39,215 bases of DNA from Calditrichota bacterium (GTDB taxonomy: Bacteria; Calditrichota; Calditrichia; Calditrichales; Calditrichaceae): NCBI GenBank assembly GCA_013151275.1, contig JAADIP010000105.1, positions 1 through 39,215 on the forward strand, given 5' to 3'. The notes beneath the pieces were generated by a model. It made no database searches. It had not been told where the DNA came from and saw nothing but the letters and a program-made list of their open reading frames with translations. This document shows positions 19,401 to 26,727 of this stretch, piece after piece. Position numbers and translations under genes: made by a program. Position 1 is the first letter of the stretch; each line of letters opens with the position of its first letter.

Positions 19401-21164
19401 CAGGAAATTGATCCTAATTTAAACGAAGATCAAAAATTTGTCGCCAAAACCAAGATAAATCAACAGGGATATAAACTTTACGACAAGGCTGTGGAACAAT
19501 ATCAACTGGTTGTGGAGCGAATTCCCGCTCTGGCTGATAAATTTGGTATTAGTCTGGAAGTCACGGAAGAACCGTCCGTTCAGGATACCACATCGGGATC
19601 GATGGTGACCCGGGTTACGGTGATGGATTCCACCCGTGATCTGGCGATTAAGTGGTACGAAAAGGCTAAATCAAAAATCTCCCAACTGCTGTACAAAGAA
19701 GCAGAAATTACGGCGCAGAATGTTTACAGAGCCGTGGAGGTCAAATCTCCTTATGATAAACCGCTTGAAACTTTGATTTACAAAAGCGAAGTGCTGAACA
19801 AATTGGCTCGTCCCGCGATCAAAAAAACCATTGCCGCGCATCTCAGAAATATAGAAGAATCGGTTAAGCTGGGATTGTCAAATAAATATGTGGAAGAATC
19901 AAAACGGCAGGTGCTTTTGATATCGAATGTTCTTGGCGAGCAATACGAAGACCTGGCTTTCTTTTCCATTAAAAAATATCATGATGAATTGACCAAACTG
20001 GAAGATTTAATTGAGAAGGAATACGGAGCCGTAAATGATCAGGGCGAAGATTATTTTATGGTCGATAACAACGCCAGCCAGATGATCGATTTTGCAAAAG
20101 AACTGACCGTAGCCGGAATGCAAGCCTATCAAAGCACAATAGATTTGGCGTTAAATAATAATATTCAAAACGATTTGGTGAAAACCACGGAGAACAATCT
20201 TGTCCGTCTGGCTGTGGAAATGACGGATCAAATGACATCATTTGCTGACTCCGCTCAGAATAAATCGAAATATTATCAAGCGCGGTTTGATGAAACTCAA
20301 AACTATAATTACGACGACGCGTCCGGGTTTTTTGAAAATTATTTTGTGATGCTCAACGGACATTCAAGGGAAATACTCGATTCTGCCTTTGAGCTTAAAA
20401 AACAGTACGATATTAAAAATATTTGGGTCAATAAGCTGGTCTTTCGTTTAATAAAGTTGGATCCATTAGCTTACGCCGAAGAAATTGAAAAAGAAAAAAT
20501 AACCATTCAAAGCGATTCCTCATGGGTCTATTCGACAACCTATTACCCCGATCAATGGAATAAAATCGATTTTAATGATTCGAGCTGGACGCATGCCGAG
20601 GTATTGGTCAGCTATGAAAATCCGTTTGAAGCTCTTGGATTTAATCCGGATGCCATCTGGACGCGTTTTGAGTCCACTGGAAATAATCCGGACACTCTGG
20701 TCAATCAAACTCAGGATTCCACTTTGATTTCCGACAGTTTACAAATCGGACAGGTTTCAGACGTTGACACTCTGGTGTTTTTCAGAAAGACTTTTACGAT
20801 TGACGGTAAACCGGTTAACGGTATAATTTATGTGACCGCAGACGAGGATTTCAGAATTTATCTGAACGGTGAATACCTGTTGGACGATGAAAAGAATGAT
20901 TATTCGGTTGTTGATACGCTTGATTTTTACACATTCGATTTGTACTTAAAAGAGGGTAAAAACGTACTTGCAGTTGATGTGGAAGACAGAGATATGACGC
21001 GCGGCGGATTAAAACTTTACGGATACATCGAAATTTTACCGGCGGATGTCACAAAAGCAGCCGAAGAAATGGCGAAAGAAAAGAAGATCATAGTTGATCC
21101 CGCTGTTTTGAAACGCATCAATATTTTAAACAAAGACCGAATTGTTGTAGAAGGAGAATTTTAA
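16467..21164 (+). CDS. Giant secreted TPR protein with C-terminal lectin-like domain, 1565 aa
   Basis: A very large exported protein. The signal peptide ends near LLLG|QQ at about residue 23; an alternative start at 16479 (MKTNHI) gives an equally good signal, and neither start has a good ribosome site. Many tetratricopeptide-type repeats fill about 140-800, with recurring patterns such as YNRLLKEFPTSKYADDALY and YERISTNY. A helical region follows. Residues about 1350-1530 change character to a beta-rich domain with NDSSW, FFRKTF, TADEDFRIYLNGEYL and LKEGKNVLAVDVED. These recall the galactose-binding-like N-terminal domain of bacterial alpha-L-rhamnosidases. It may be a periplasmic or surface scaffold of the motor encoded downstream. 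Confidence 0.88.
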   Translation: MCEAMKTNHIILLIILSASLLLGQQEKFSSVDTLFNKMKIEDLMKIKKYFESKAKNLQSQGQNFLSEGIEWGETFLKEEGKKVKNRDVVYIRLAEYYIEDAELKYEDRINLYDEQLTEYEKKLALYDKGIIEEEPVPPEFPKVDYSKAIALYNRLLKEFPTSKYADDALYSKAWLLERMGKGEESRNVYRQVVEKYPESTFAPEAYMRLAEFYFSPREDKKDEEQIVIELQKAIQLYKNVLRYKDSKRYDEALYKLGWSYYKLAARDPKYYNDAITYFLMVADDITAAKKFDPGAEISNPEVLQEAIEYIGISFTDEHYTPNGVTKAREFLEKIGGREYGPDILKAMGRTYERIDELEKAIFAYKTLLEIYPDYVNAPEIQQHIVDVLYSMGRDDEAYQARYELFEKYNPQSEWYQNLENSDNLNKVQYLNAAYKYSEEALRTNIVLDLQKAEELTSKNQDATEIYETFAKHCKTYLQSFPADSNAYEVNWSYAYMLDTRLHRFNEAFEEYIKVSNDYLETEHQHQAAVNAVFVADTLVEMKFGARDSARINLANPQELIPEELSKEESMLIEAYNNYIRLFPFGKYTPNFLAAAGGIFYNHKMFAEAKVYFQTLVKRFPNAAERSLALRSIMDSYFALGKFKDSEIVAKRILSEENLPEEQKEFALKRMGQAIFKNAEYYEQQGDFFNAGMEFLRVYQEAPGDQRLVEAALYNSGLNFQKAKDWVRSNESFNILATEFPQSKYAILSLENMAKNFVEMENYVEAANTYERISTNYQTSPNAEPALYNASVYYQKGEDWTNAIRVNNEYIKKYPDQPYSIDLFFTNAQLYLKLNNLTEANRIYEEFARKYPNDPRTVTAFYERGKYYYENGMSDQAKAELNNAIKRSEALKNAGEDPNAFIAAEAVNLLAEILHKEFLSVELKQPPSNIKANIEKMRNLMKELNKTYLRVISYASPRSFEATFNIARTFEEFADKYVSQEIDPNLNEDQKFVAKTKINQQGYKLYDKAVEQYQLVVERIPALADKFGISLEVTEEPSVQDTTSGSMVTRVTVMDSTRDLAIKWYEKAKSKISQLLYKEAEITAQNVYRAVEVKSPYDKPLETLIYKSEVLNKLARPAIKKTIAAHLRNIEESVKLGLSNKYVEESKRQVLLISNVLGEQYEDLAFFSIKKYHDELTKLEDLIEKEYGAVNDQGEDYFMVDNNASQMIDFAKELTVAGMQAYQSTIDLALNNNIQNDLVKTTENNLVRLAVEMTDQMTSFADSAQNKSKYYQARFDETQNYNYDDASGFFENYFVMLNGHSREILDSAFELKKQYDIKNIWVNKLVFRLIKLDPLAYAEEIEKEKITIQSDSSWVYSTTYYPDQWNKIDFNDSSWTHAEVLVSYENPFEALGFNPDAIWTRFESTGNNPDTLVNQTQDSTLISDSLQIGQVSDVDTLVFFRKTFTIDGKPVNGIIYVTADEDFRIYLNGEYLLDDEKNDYSVVDTLDFYTFDLYLKEGKNVLAVDVEDRDMTRGGLKLYGYIEILPADVTKAAEEMAKEKKIIVDPAVLKRINILNKDRIVVEGEF

Positions 21165-21166
21165 CC

Positions 21167-21490
21167 ATGAAAGTATTTAAATTTCTTTTAATACTTTTAA
21201 TTATTGGTTCTTTTCAGATTGTGCTTGGGCAAAACACGCCCCAACAGCAAAGCGCGAATCAGACCGAAGTGATAGATCTGGGACAGACCGAAGTAAAAGT
21301 GAAAATCGAAACGCCGCAGGTGCAGTTGTTGACAAAACGAATTACGCCCGAATTTGACGACGTGAAAATTGATCGTTCTTTTAAGAAGGAATTAATCGGC
21401 GAAGATGAAAAGATTTCTTTAAAGCAACGGTCTGAATCGACCGAATATGTTAGAATAAATATTGATCAATTAATGAAAACACTAAGATAA
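21167..21490 (+). CDS. Small secreted protein of unknown function, 107 aa
   Basis: I do not recognise this family. A signal peptide (about residues 1-22, MKVFKFLLILLIIGSF then VLG|Q) is followed by a short, charged, probably flexible segment with repeated valine/glutamate patterns (VIDLGQTEVKVKIETPQVQ). No cysteine, membrane anchor or enzyme motif follows the signal. It begins 2 bases after the giant TPR gene and sits 21 bases before the TolQ-like gene. It is therefore probably a dedicated periplasmic part of the same complex. Confidence 0.75.
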   Translation: MKVFKFLLILLIIGSFQIVLGQNTPQQQSANQTEVIDLGQTEVKVKIETPQVQLLTKRITPEFDDVKIDRSFKKELIGEDEKISLKQRSESTEYVRINIDQLMKTLR

Positions 21491-21511
21491 AATTTAAGGA
21501 GGGTAAGGTTC

Positions 21512-22168
21512 ATGTTCTTGGCTCAATTTGGTGAAGCATTCAAAACCTCTAGCGAAGGTTATATGTTCATGTATGTTATCGCTCTTTTTGGTGCGATTGC
21601 ATTGGCTATAACCATTGAACGATTCTATTTTATTCTCGTACGTTCAAACGTGAATGCCGATAAATTTATGGCGGAAGTTCGTAAATTGGTGGCTGGAGGA
21701 AACATAGAACGTGCTATTGAACTTTGTGAAAAAGGTAAGCAAAAAGCGCTGCCGTTCGTAGTATTACGAGGTTTGAAACGCGCAAACGAGAGCGAAGCGC
21801 TCGATTTTCGCGCTATTCAAAACGCAGTGGATGAGGGAACTCTGGAAGTGATCCCTAAGTTAAAAGAACGTACTAATTATCTTTCGATGTTAGCTAACGT
21901 TGCCACGCTTACGGGACTTATGGGAACTATTTACGGTTTGATTATTTCGTTTGGCGCGGTGGGAAGCGAAGCTGTATCAGAAGAAGACAAGTCGCGCTTA
22001 TTGGCTAAAGGTATCGCCGCGGCTATGAACACGACGATCTTCGGTCTGATGGTCGCGATTCCTACGTTGATCGCTTATACGTATATTTCAAATCGTACAA
22101 ATAAGATTATTGATGAGTTGGATGAACATCTGGTTAAACTCATCAATCTAATCACAGGTAATCGTTAA
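21512..22168 (+). CDS. TolQ/ExbB/AglR-type motor stator protein
   Basis: A 218-aa MotA/TolQ/ExbB proton channel protein of the inner membrane. Three membrane helices lie at about residues 18-40, 123-147 and 165-190, with a cytoplasmic domain between the first two. The family core ATLTGLMGTIYGLI is in helix 2 and AMNTTIFGLMVAIP in helix 3, so the threonines lining the ion path are kept. Five such subunits normally surround a TolR/ExbD dimer. A very strong ribosome site, AAGGAGGG (21496-21503), fits the higher copy number. Together with two TolR-like genes it copies the one-plus-two arrangement of Myxococcus AglR-AglQ-AglS. Confidence 0.93.
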   Translation: MFLAQFGEAFKTSSEGYMFMYVIALFGAIALAITIERFYFILVRSNVNADKFMAEVRKLVAGGNIERAIELCEKGKQKALPFVVLRGLKRANESEALDFRAIQNAVDEGTLEVIPKLKERTNYLSMLANVATLTGLMGTIYGLIISFGAVGSEAVSEEDKSRLLAKGIAAAMNTTIFGLMVAIPTLIAYTYISNRTNKIIDELDEHLVKLINLITGNR

Positions 22169-22190
22169 TTTAACTTAGAAGGAATTATCC

Positions 22191-22748
22191 ATGGCATACG
22201 AACCATCTAAGCGCCGAAAAGGTGAAGAGCTTGAGATGGAGTTGGATATACGACCGGTTATGAACTTAATGGTCGTATTGATCCCGTTGCTCATTGCCAG
22301 TGCAGAGTTTGTTAAATTGAATATGATTGAAGTTAACTTACCGCCTGCCAAAACTTCGGTAGGTAGCGAGCTGGACAAAGAAAAATTGGCTAAGGATAAA
22401 GAACAGCAAAAATTATTACGCTTAAAATTAATAATAACCGATAAAGGTATTATCATAGGGAACGAGTCCGGTATCCTGAGAGACGAATCGGGAGAAGGAC
22501 CGACGATAAAAAAGAGTCCCGATGGCGATTACGATTATGCAAAGTTAAGAGAAAAGCTGATCGAGTTAAAGAAGAAAATAACCGGAAAGGGATTTGCCGA
22601 CGAAAACCGGGTTATTTTATCGGCGGAACCTCAAATTCAGTATCAGGTTATTATTAGGGTTATGGATAATCTTCAAACCTATGTTGACGATGAAAACGTA
22701 ATAAGACCGCTATTTCCTGAAGTCAATTTTTCGAAGGTATTATTATAA
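22191..22748 (+). CDS. TolR/ExbD-type protein lacking the membrane Asp
   Basis: A 185-aa single-pass ExbD/TolR-family protein: short cytoplasmic start, membrane helix at about residues 22-40, periplasmic domain ending in VILSAEPQIQYQVIIRVMDNL. In the family the first turn of the helix carries an essential aspartate (P-x-x-D). Here the codon is AAC and the residue is N25 (RPVMNLMVV), so the proton-carrying group is missing. The periplasmic domain has an insertion (about 80-110) compared with the next gene. The two TolR-like proteins share an N-terminus of the form MA(Y/F)xPSKxxK, suggesting an old duplication and possibly a heterodimer. Confidence 0.9.
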   Translation: MAYEPSKRRKGEELEMELDIRPVMNLMVVLIPLLIASAEFVKLNMIEVNLPPAKTSVGSELDKEKLAKDKEQQKLLRLKLIITDKGIIIGNESGILRDESGEGPTIKKSPDGDYDYAKLREKLIELKKKITGKGFADENRVILSAEPQIQYQVIIRVMDNLQTYVDDENVIRPLFPEVNFSKVLL

Positions 22749-22768
22749 TAAAAAGGGGTGATTGATAA

Positions 22769-23257
22769 ATGGCTTTCCAACCCTCCAAAATAAAGAAACA
22801 CCTGAGCAGAGAGAAGGGTACCTTAAACCTGAATTCCATGATGGATATGATGACGATTATCCTTCTTTTCCTTTTAAAATCTTTCTCTACCTCAGGTGCC
22901 ATTGTTACTCCTTCAAAAGAATTGCACTTGCCTTCTTCGACGATTGGCGTAAAACCAAGCAAGCAATTAACGGTTTCGATAGCTAAAAGTAAAATTCTTG
23001 TCAGCGATAGAAAGGTTGTAGATAATGACGCGATTCCTCCGGGAAGGATGATTATTCCCGAATTACAGGAACAATTAAAAATCTATGCGGACAAAGAAAA
23101 AGAGCTGGAAAAAGAAGTAGGCAAGGTATTTTCGCATGAAATAATAATTGAAGGTGATAAGGAAGTGCCTTTTGATTTGCTTTTAAAAGTGATGTATACC
23201 TGTAGTCAATCGGAATTTTACAAGATGCGTTTATTAACCATAAAGAAGAATCAATAA
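22769..23257 (+). CDS. TolR/ExbD-type protein with intact membrane Asp
   Basis: A 162-aa partner of the preceding gene, with the same plan: basic cytoplasmic tail, one membrane helix (about residues 24-40) and a periplasmic domain ending in IIIEGDKEVPFDLLLKVMYTCSQS. The conserved proton-carrying aspartate is present as D26 in NSMMDMMTIILL. It lies 20 bases after its paralogue with an AAGGGG site. In a mixed dimer it would supply the only titratable residue of the pair. Confidence 0.92.
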   Translation: MAFQPSKIKKHLSREKGTLNLNSMMDMMTIILLFLLKSFSTSGAIVTPSKELHLPSSTIGVKPSKQLTVSIAKSKILVSDRKVVDNDAIPPGRMIIPELQEQLKIYADKEKELEKEVGKVFSHEIIIEGDKEVPFDLLLKVMYTCSQSEFYKMRLLTIKKNQ

Positions 23258-23276
23258 TTCAGAAAAGAGAAGTATC

Positions 23277-24389
23277 ATGCCAGGAGTACAACAACAAGTC
23301 AACAGGCGTGGTAGGGCAAAAGAATTTGAAATTCACGCCTTTCCTAAGGAATTTGAGAGAAATATTTGGGAAGAAATTGATCGACGGTTTTACATCATTC
23401 TCTTTGCTTCATTGGCTCTTGTTTACGGATCTATTGTGTATCTTTCTAATGTTCAATATTCGAAAGAAAAAGTAGAAGATGCAATAAAGAGGGCGTATTT
23501 AAAAAAGGTTTATCAGGTAGAATTGGTTACCGAAGAAGTTAAGCCGAAAGAAGTTGCGAGTACGGAAACCGGAAAATCGGGTTTTGAAGAAACGCCTGTT
23601 GAAGAGAAAAAGGAAGAAAAACCGGATGTTCGTGCTCAGCGTGATAAGGGAAAAAGAGCCGAAGGTCGCGGAGTATCGGCTTCGGAGAGAGCCGCCAGAC
23701 GTCGAAGAGGCGAAGCCGCGCGTAGGAATCAAAGAAGCGCCATAGCCGCCAAAGTTGTCGGCGGCGGAGTATTGGGCGTTCTTACTGCTGCCGGAGAGGG
23801 CGGAACCGGCATAGCGGAAGAAGGCGTTTTGGGCGATGAGGCAATTGCCGGCGGAGTAGGCGATTTGGATAAAATTCTCAGCGGCGCGCAAACTTTGCAA
23901 ACCGCCAGCGCTTCTCAACGCCGTTCCAGACTCGGAGCCAGAACAATCGGCGGCGGCGAGGGACAAAAAGGCGCCGGAATCGATGATCTTATCGAAGGCG
24001 GTATCGGAGAATCCGCATCCTATTCGCTCGCACGACAAGGCGACTTTTCTTTGAAAATAGCCCGCGGTAAAGTAACCGGAAGAGCTTCGAAAACAACCGC
24101 ACGTTCAGCCGACGCCATAACTACTATCATCAATAAACATCAGGATGCGATTGTAGATTGCTATAAGCGCGTTGCCCGGCTTAATCCCAATTTAAAAGGC
24201 AGCATCAGTATTCAGTTTACCATCGAACCTAACGGCAGAGTCAGCGCTGTTAGAATTATCTCATCCACTTTGAAAAACAGCAAAGTGGAAAGCTGTATCA
24301 AACGCCGGGTTCGCAGTTGGCGCTTTCAACCTATCGATCCTAAAGAAGGAAAAGCAATCTTTTTACAGAAATTCGTTTTCATCAGCTAA
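23277..24389 (+). CDS. AgmX/PglI-type TonB-like energy transducer
   Basis: A 370-aa inner-membrane protein. A cytoplasmic tail of about 37 residues leads into one membrane helix (38-56), then a Glu/Lys/Arg-rich stretch and a long glycine-rich linker (about 160-270). A compact C-terminal domain (about 280-370) has the AgmX/PglI pattern: CYKR, LKGSISIQFTIEPNGRV, SCIKRRVRSWRF. C295 and C340 probably form a disulfide. The fold resembles the TonB/TolA C-terminal domain that contacts outer-membrane partners, so it likely carries the force made by the TolQ/TolR-like proteins just upstream. Unlike Myxococcus GltJ/AgmX it lacks a long cytoplasmic regulatory part. It is the last gene before a strong terminator. 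Confidence 0.9.
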   Translation: MPGVQQQVNRRGRAKEFEIHAFPKEFERNIWEEIDRRFYIILFASLALVYGSIVYLSNVQYSKEKVEDAIKRAYLKKVYQVELVTEEVKPKEVASTETGKSGFEETPVEEKKEEKPDVRAQRDKGKRAEGRGVSASERAARRRRGEAARRNQRSAIAAKVVGGGVLGVLTAAGEGGTGIAEEGVLGDEAIAGGVGDLDKILSGAQTLQTASASQRRSRLGARTIGGGEGQKGAGIDDLIEGGIGESASYSLARQGDFSLKIARGKVTGRASKTTARSADAITTIINKHQDAIVDCYKRVARLNPNLKGSISIQFTIEPNGRVSAVRIISSTLKNSKVESCIKRRVRSWRFQPIDPKEGKAIFLQKFVFIS

Positions 24390-24413
24390 ATTTTGCCTGA
24401 ATATGATTATCTT

Positions 24414-24446
24414 AAAAAAAAAGCCGCCGCCGGGCGGCTTTTTTTA
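24414..24446 (+). terminator. Strong terminator of the envelope motor operon
   Basis: An 8-bp stem AAGCCGCC (24421-24428) and GGCGGCTT (24433-24440) with a 4-base loop is followed by a run of seven T from 24439. A run of A upstream makes it potentially bidirectional. It ends the operon 25 bases past the AgmX-like stop. Confidence 0.93.
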
Positions 24447-24500
24447 TTTGTGACTTAATCTTAAAAATAATATATTTAAAACCAATTTTTATACATTGTT

Positions 24501-24529
24501 TTGCAAGATCATTAGAACAATGATACTTT
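24501..24529 (+). promoter_or_regulatory. Candidate aspS promoter
   Basis: TTGCAA (24501-24506) and TACTTT (24524-24529) are 17 bases apart. They lie just after the strong terminator, where aspS needs its own promoter. Confidence 0.4.
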
Positions 24530-24553
24530 AATAAAAATATTATTGGAGAAAAA

Positions 24554-26308
24554 ATGAAACGAACACATCATTGTGGACAATTGAATCTTGAGCATCGCGG
24601 ACAGGAAATTGTGCTGAACGGCTGGGTAAATAAATGGCGGGATCACGGCGGATTGATTTTTATTGATCTGCGCGACCGCTACGGAGTTACGCAAATTGTT
24701 TTTAACCCTCAGGTCGATAGTAAAGCCTACGAAACTGCTAAAGCTCTGCGCGCCGAAGATGTTATTGCCGTTAAGGGTATTGTTAAAGAACGCCCCAGCG
24801 AAGCCGTTAATCCTAAAATGTCAACCGGGGCGATTGAGCTTTATGTGCATGAGCTGGAAATTCTGAATAAAGCAAAAACCACTCCTTTCGAAATTAACGA
24901 TTTGGTTGAAGTAAGCGAAGAACTGCGCCTGAAGTATCGTTATCTCGATCTTCGGCGTCAGAAACTTCAACAAAATTTAATAACGCGCAGCCATGTTTGT
25001 AAATTGGTGAGCGATTTTTTCCACAGCCATGACTTTGTGGAAATCGAAACTCCCTTTCTGATGAAAAGCACGCCCGAAGGCGCAAGGGATTTTCTTGTGC
25101 CGAGCAGAAACTTCCCGGGTCGCTTTTATGCTTTACCCCAGTCTCCGCAAACCTACAAACAATTATTGATGATCGCCGGGTTTGACAAGTATTTTCAGAT
25201 TGTTAAATGTTTCCGCGACGAAGACCTCCGAAAAGACCGCCAACCCGAATTTACCCAAATTGATGTGGAAATGTCTTTTGTGGATGAAGAAGACGTCATC
25301 GATATTTCCAGCCGTTTGATTAAACAATTATTCAAAAATATTGTTGGTTTTGACGTCGCTCTTCCCATCAAACGCCTCAGCTTTCAGGAGGCTTTTGAAA
25401 CTTACGGTAATGACAAACCCGACTTACGATTTGAAATGCCAATTGTCACATTAAACGAGGTCTTTCACGATTCCGATTTTAATGTGTTTCGCTCGGTAAT
25501 CGAGAATGAGGGACGCGTCGCTTCCGTTGTTGTTCAACCTGCCGACGGTTTTTCCAGAAAAAAAATCGATAAATTAACCGACAGGGCAAAAAGTCTCGGA
25601 GCAAAAGGATTAGCCTATTTAATTTATTCCGGCGGGGAATTCAAAGGCAGCGTGGCAAAATTTTTGTCGGAGAATGAATTAAAAACGCTCTCTTCCAAAC
25701 TCGCGCTTCGGGAAAATTCCCTGATTTTGATTGTAGCGGATAAATACGATGTCGCCTATTCGGTTTTGGGACAATTGCGCCTCGAAATTGCTCAGGAATT
25801 AAATTTAATCAAAGCGGACAGATATGAGTTTGTGTGGATTGTCGATTTTCCGCTTTTGGAATTCAGCAAAGAAGAAAATCGATATGTGGCAAGGCATCAT
25901 CCGTTTACCAGCCCCAAAGCGGATCAAATTTCTTTACTGGAAGAACATCCGGAAAAAGTATTGGCGCGGGCTTATGATTTGGTTGTCAACGGCAATGAAA
26001 TCGCCGGCGGGAGTATCCGTAATCACCGCCGCGATTTACAGTCAAAGATGTTCGAAATATTGAAAATAAGCAAAAAAGAAGCGGAAGCTAAATTCGGGTT
26101 TTTGCTGAATGCGCTGGAATACGGAGCCCCTCCGCACGGGGGTATTGCTTTCGGTCTGGATCGTTTGGTAATGATTTTAACGGGCGCCGAATCCATCAGA
26201 GACGTAATAGCTTTTCCGAAGACAAGTTCCGCACTTTCATTAATGGACGGGGCGCCTTCGGAAGTTTCCGAAGAACAGTTGGCGGAATTAAAATTAAAAA
26301 TCGGATAA
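24554..26308 (+). CDS. aspS: Aspartyl-tRNA synthetase
   Basis: A 584-aa class II aminoacyl-tRNA synthetase of the bacterial type. The N-terminal anticodon-binding OB fold (about residues 1-105) precedes the catalytic core. Motif 2 reads FRDEDLRKDRQPEFTQID, motif 3 reads GAPPHGGIAFGLDRLVMIL, and the bacterial GAD insertion lies at about 290-410. Residue 31 is histidine in KWRDHGGLIF. In Pseudomonas the same H31 is linked to non-discriminating enzymes that also charge tRNA-Asn, whereas E. coli has leucine there. A GGAGAA site precedes the ATG. Confidence 0.97.
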   Translation: MKRTHHCGQLNLEHRGQEIVLNGWVNKWRDHGGLIFIDLRDRYGVTQIVFNPQVDSKAYETAKALRAEDVIAVKGIVKERPSEAVNPKMSTGAIELYVHELEILNKAKTTPFEINDLVEVSEELRLKYRYLDLRRQKLQQNLITRSHVCKLVSDFFHSHDFVEIETPFLMKSTPEGARDFLVPSRNFPGRFYALPQSPQTYKQLLMIAGFDKYFQIVKCFRDEDLRKDRQPEFTQIDVEMSFVDEEDVIDISSRLIKQLFKNIVGFDVALPIKRLSFQEAFETYGNDKPDLRFEMPIVTLNEVFHDSDFNVFRSVIENEGRVASVVVQPADGFSRKKIDKLTDRAKSLGAKGLAYLIYSGGEFKGSVAKFLSENELKTLSSKLALRENSLILIVADKYDVAYSVLGQLRLEIAQELNLIKADRYEFVWIVDFPLLEFSKEENRYVARHHPFTSPKADQISLLEEHPEKVLARAYDLVVNGNEIAGGSIRNHRRDLQSKMFEILKISKKEAEAKFGFLLNALEYGAPPHGGIAFGLDRLVMILTGAESIRDVIAFPKTSSALSLMDGAPSEVSEEQLAELKLKIG

Positions 26309-26343
26309 AAATAGCAATAACCGGAAGTTAAATCAAATAATGC

Positions 26344-26372
26344 TTGACAAAAATAATTTATTTTGTTAGTTT
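26344..26372 (+). promoter_or_regulatory. Promoter of the lipoprotein-LysM pair
   Basis: A perfect TTGACA (26344-26349) is followed after 17 bases by TAGTTT (26367-26372). A TATAAT at 26406-26411 is too close to the ribosome site (AGGAGG at 26414-26419) to serve as the -10 box for this gene. Confidence 0.5.
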
Positions 26373-26427
26373 CATTTTAGTTTGAATTTACAAGAGTTTT
26401 GTATATATAATCCAGGAGGCGTGTCGT

Positions 26428-26691
26428 ATGAACAAATTAAAAATTTTTATGATAGGATTGATGAGTATTGCACTGCTATCGCTGAGTAGTTGTAAATGGA
26501 AACCCAGCGAAGAACAGGTTAAACAATTAGAGGAAACAAAGGCTGCTGCGTTATCGGCTGAAAAAACATTAGCCCAAAAGAAAGCCGAGAGACAGGAATG
26601 GGAGAAAAAGGTCGCTGCAAAAAAGACGGAATTGCAAAAATTGCAGAAAGACAAAGAGAGTGTACAGACTTTCCAACAGTCTGGTGAATAA
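26428..26691 (+). CDS. Small coiled-coil lipoprotein, 87 aa
   Basis: A short lipoprotein. The signal peptide ends in the lipobox LSSC with the lipidated cysteine at C22. The mature part (about 65 residues) is almost entirely one alanine/lysine/glutamate-rich heptad coiled coil. It carries a near-ideal AGGAGG ribosome site, and a good TTGACA box upstream suggests strong expression. The shape recalls Braun-type and other abundant small lipoproteins that tether or space the outer membrane, but there is no sequence proof of that role. It is followed 36 bases later by a secreted LysM protein, so a wall-linked function is likely. Confidence 0.87.
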   Translation: MNKLKIFMIGLMSIALLSLSSCKWKPSEEQVKQLEETKAAALSAEKTLAQKKAERQEWEKKVAAKKTELQKLQKDKESVQTFQQSGE

Positions 26692-26727
26692 GTTTTACGA
26701 GAAAGAAATAAAGAGGAGATAAAAATT

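Noticed and set aside
26406-26411. TATAAT as -10 box of the small lipoprotein gene
   Set aside because: Transcription would begin inside or after the AGGAGG ribosome site, leaving no room for it in the mRNA.
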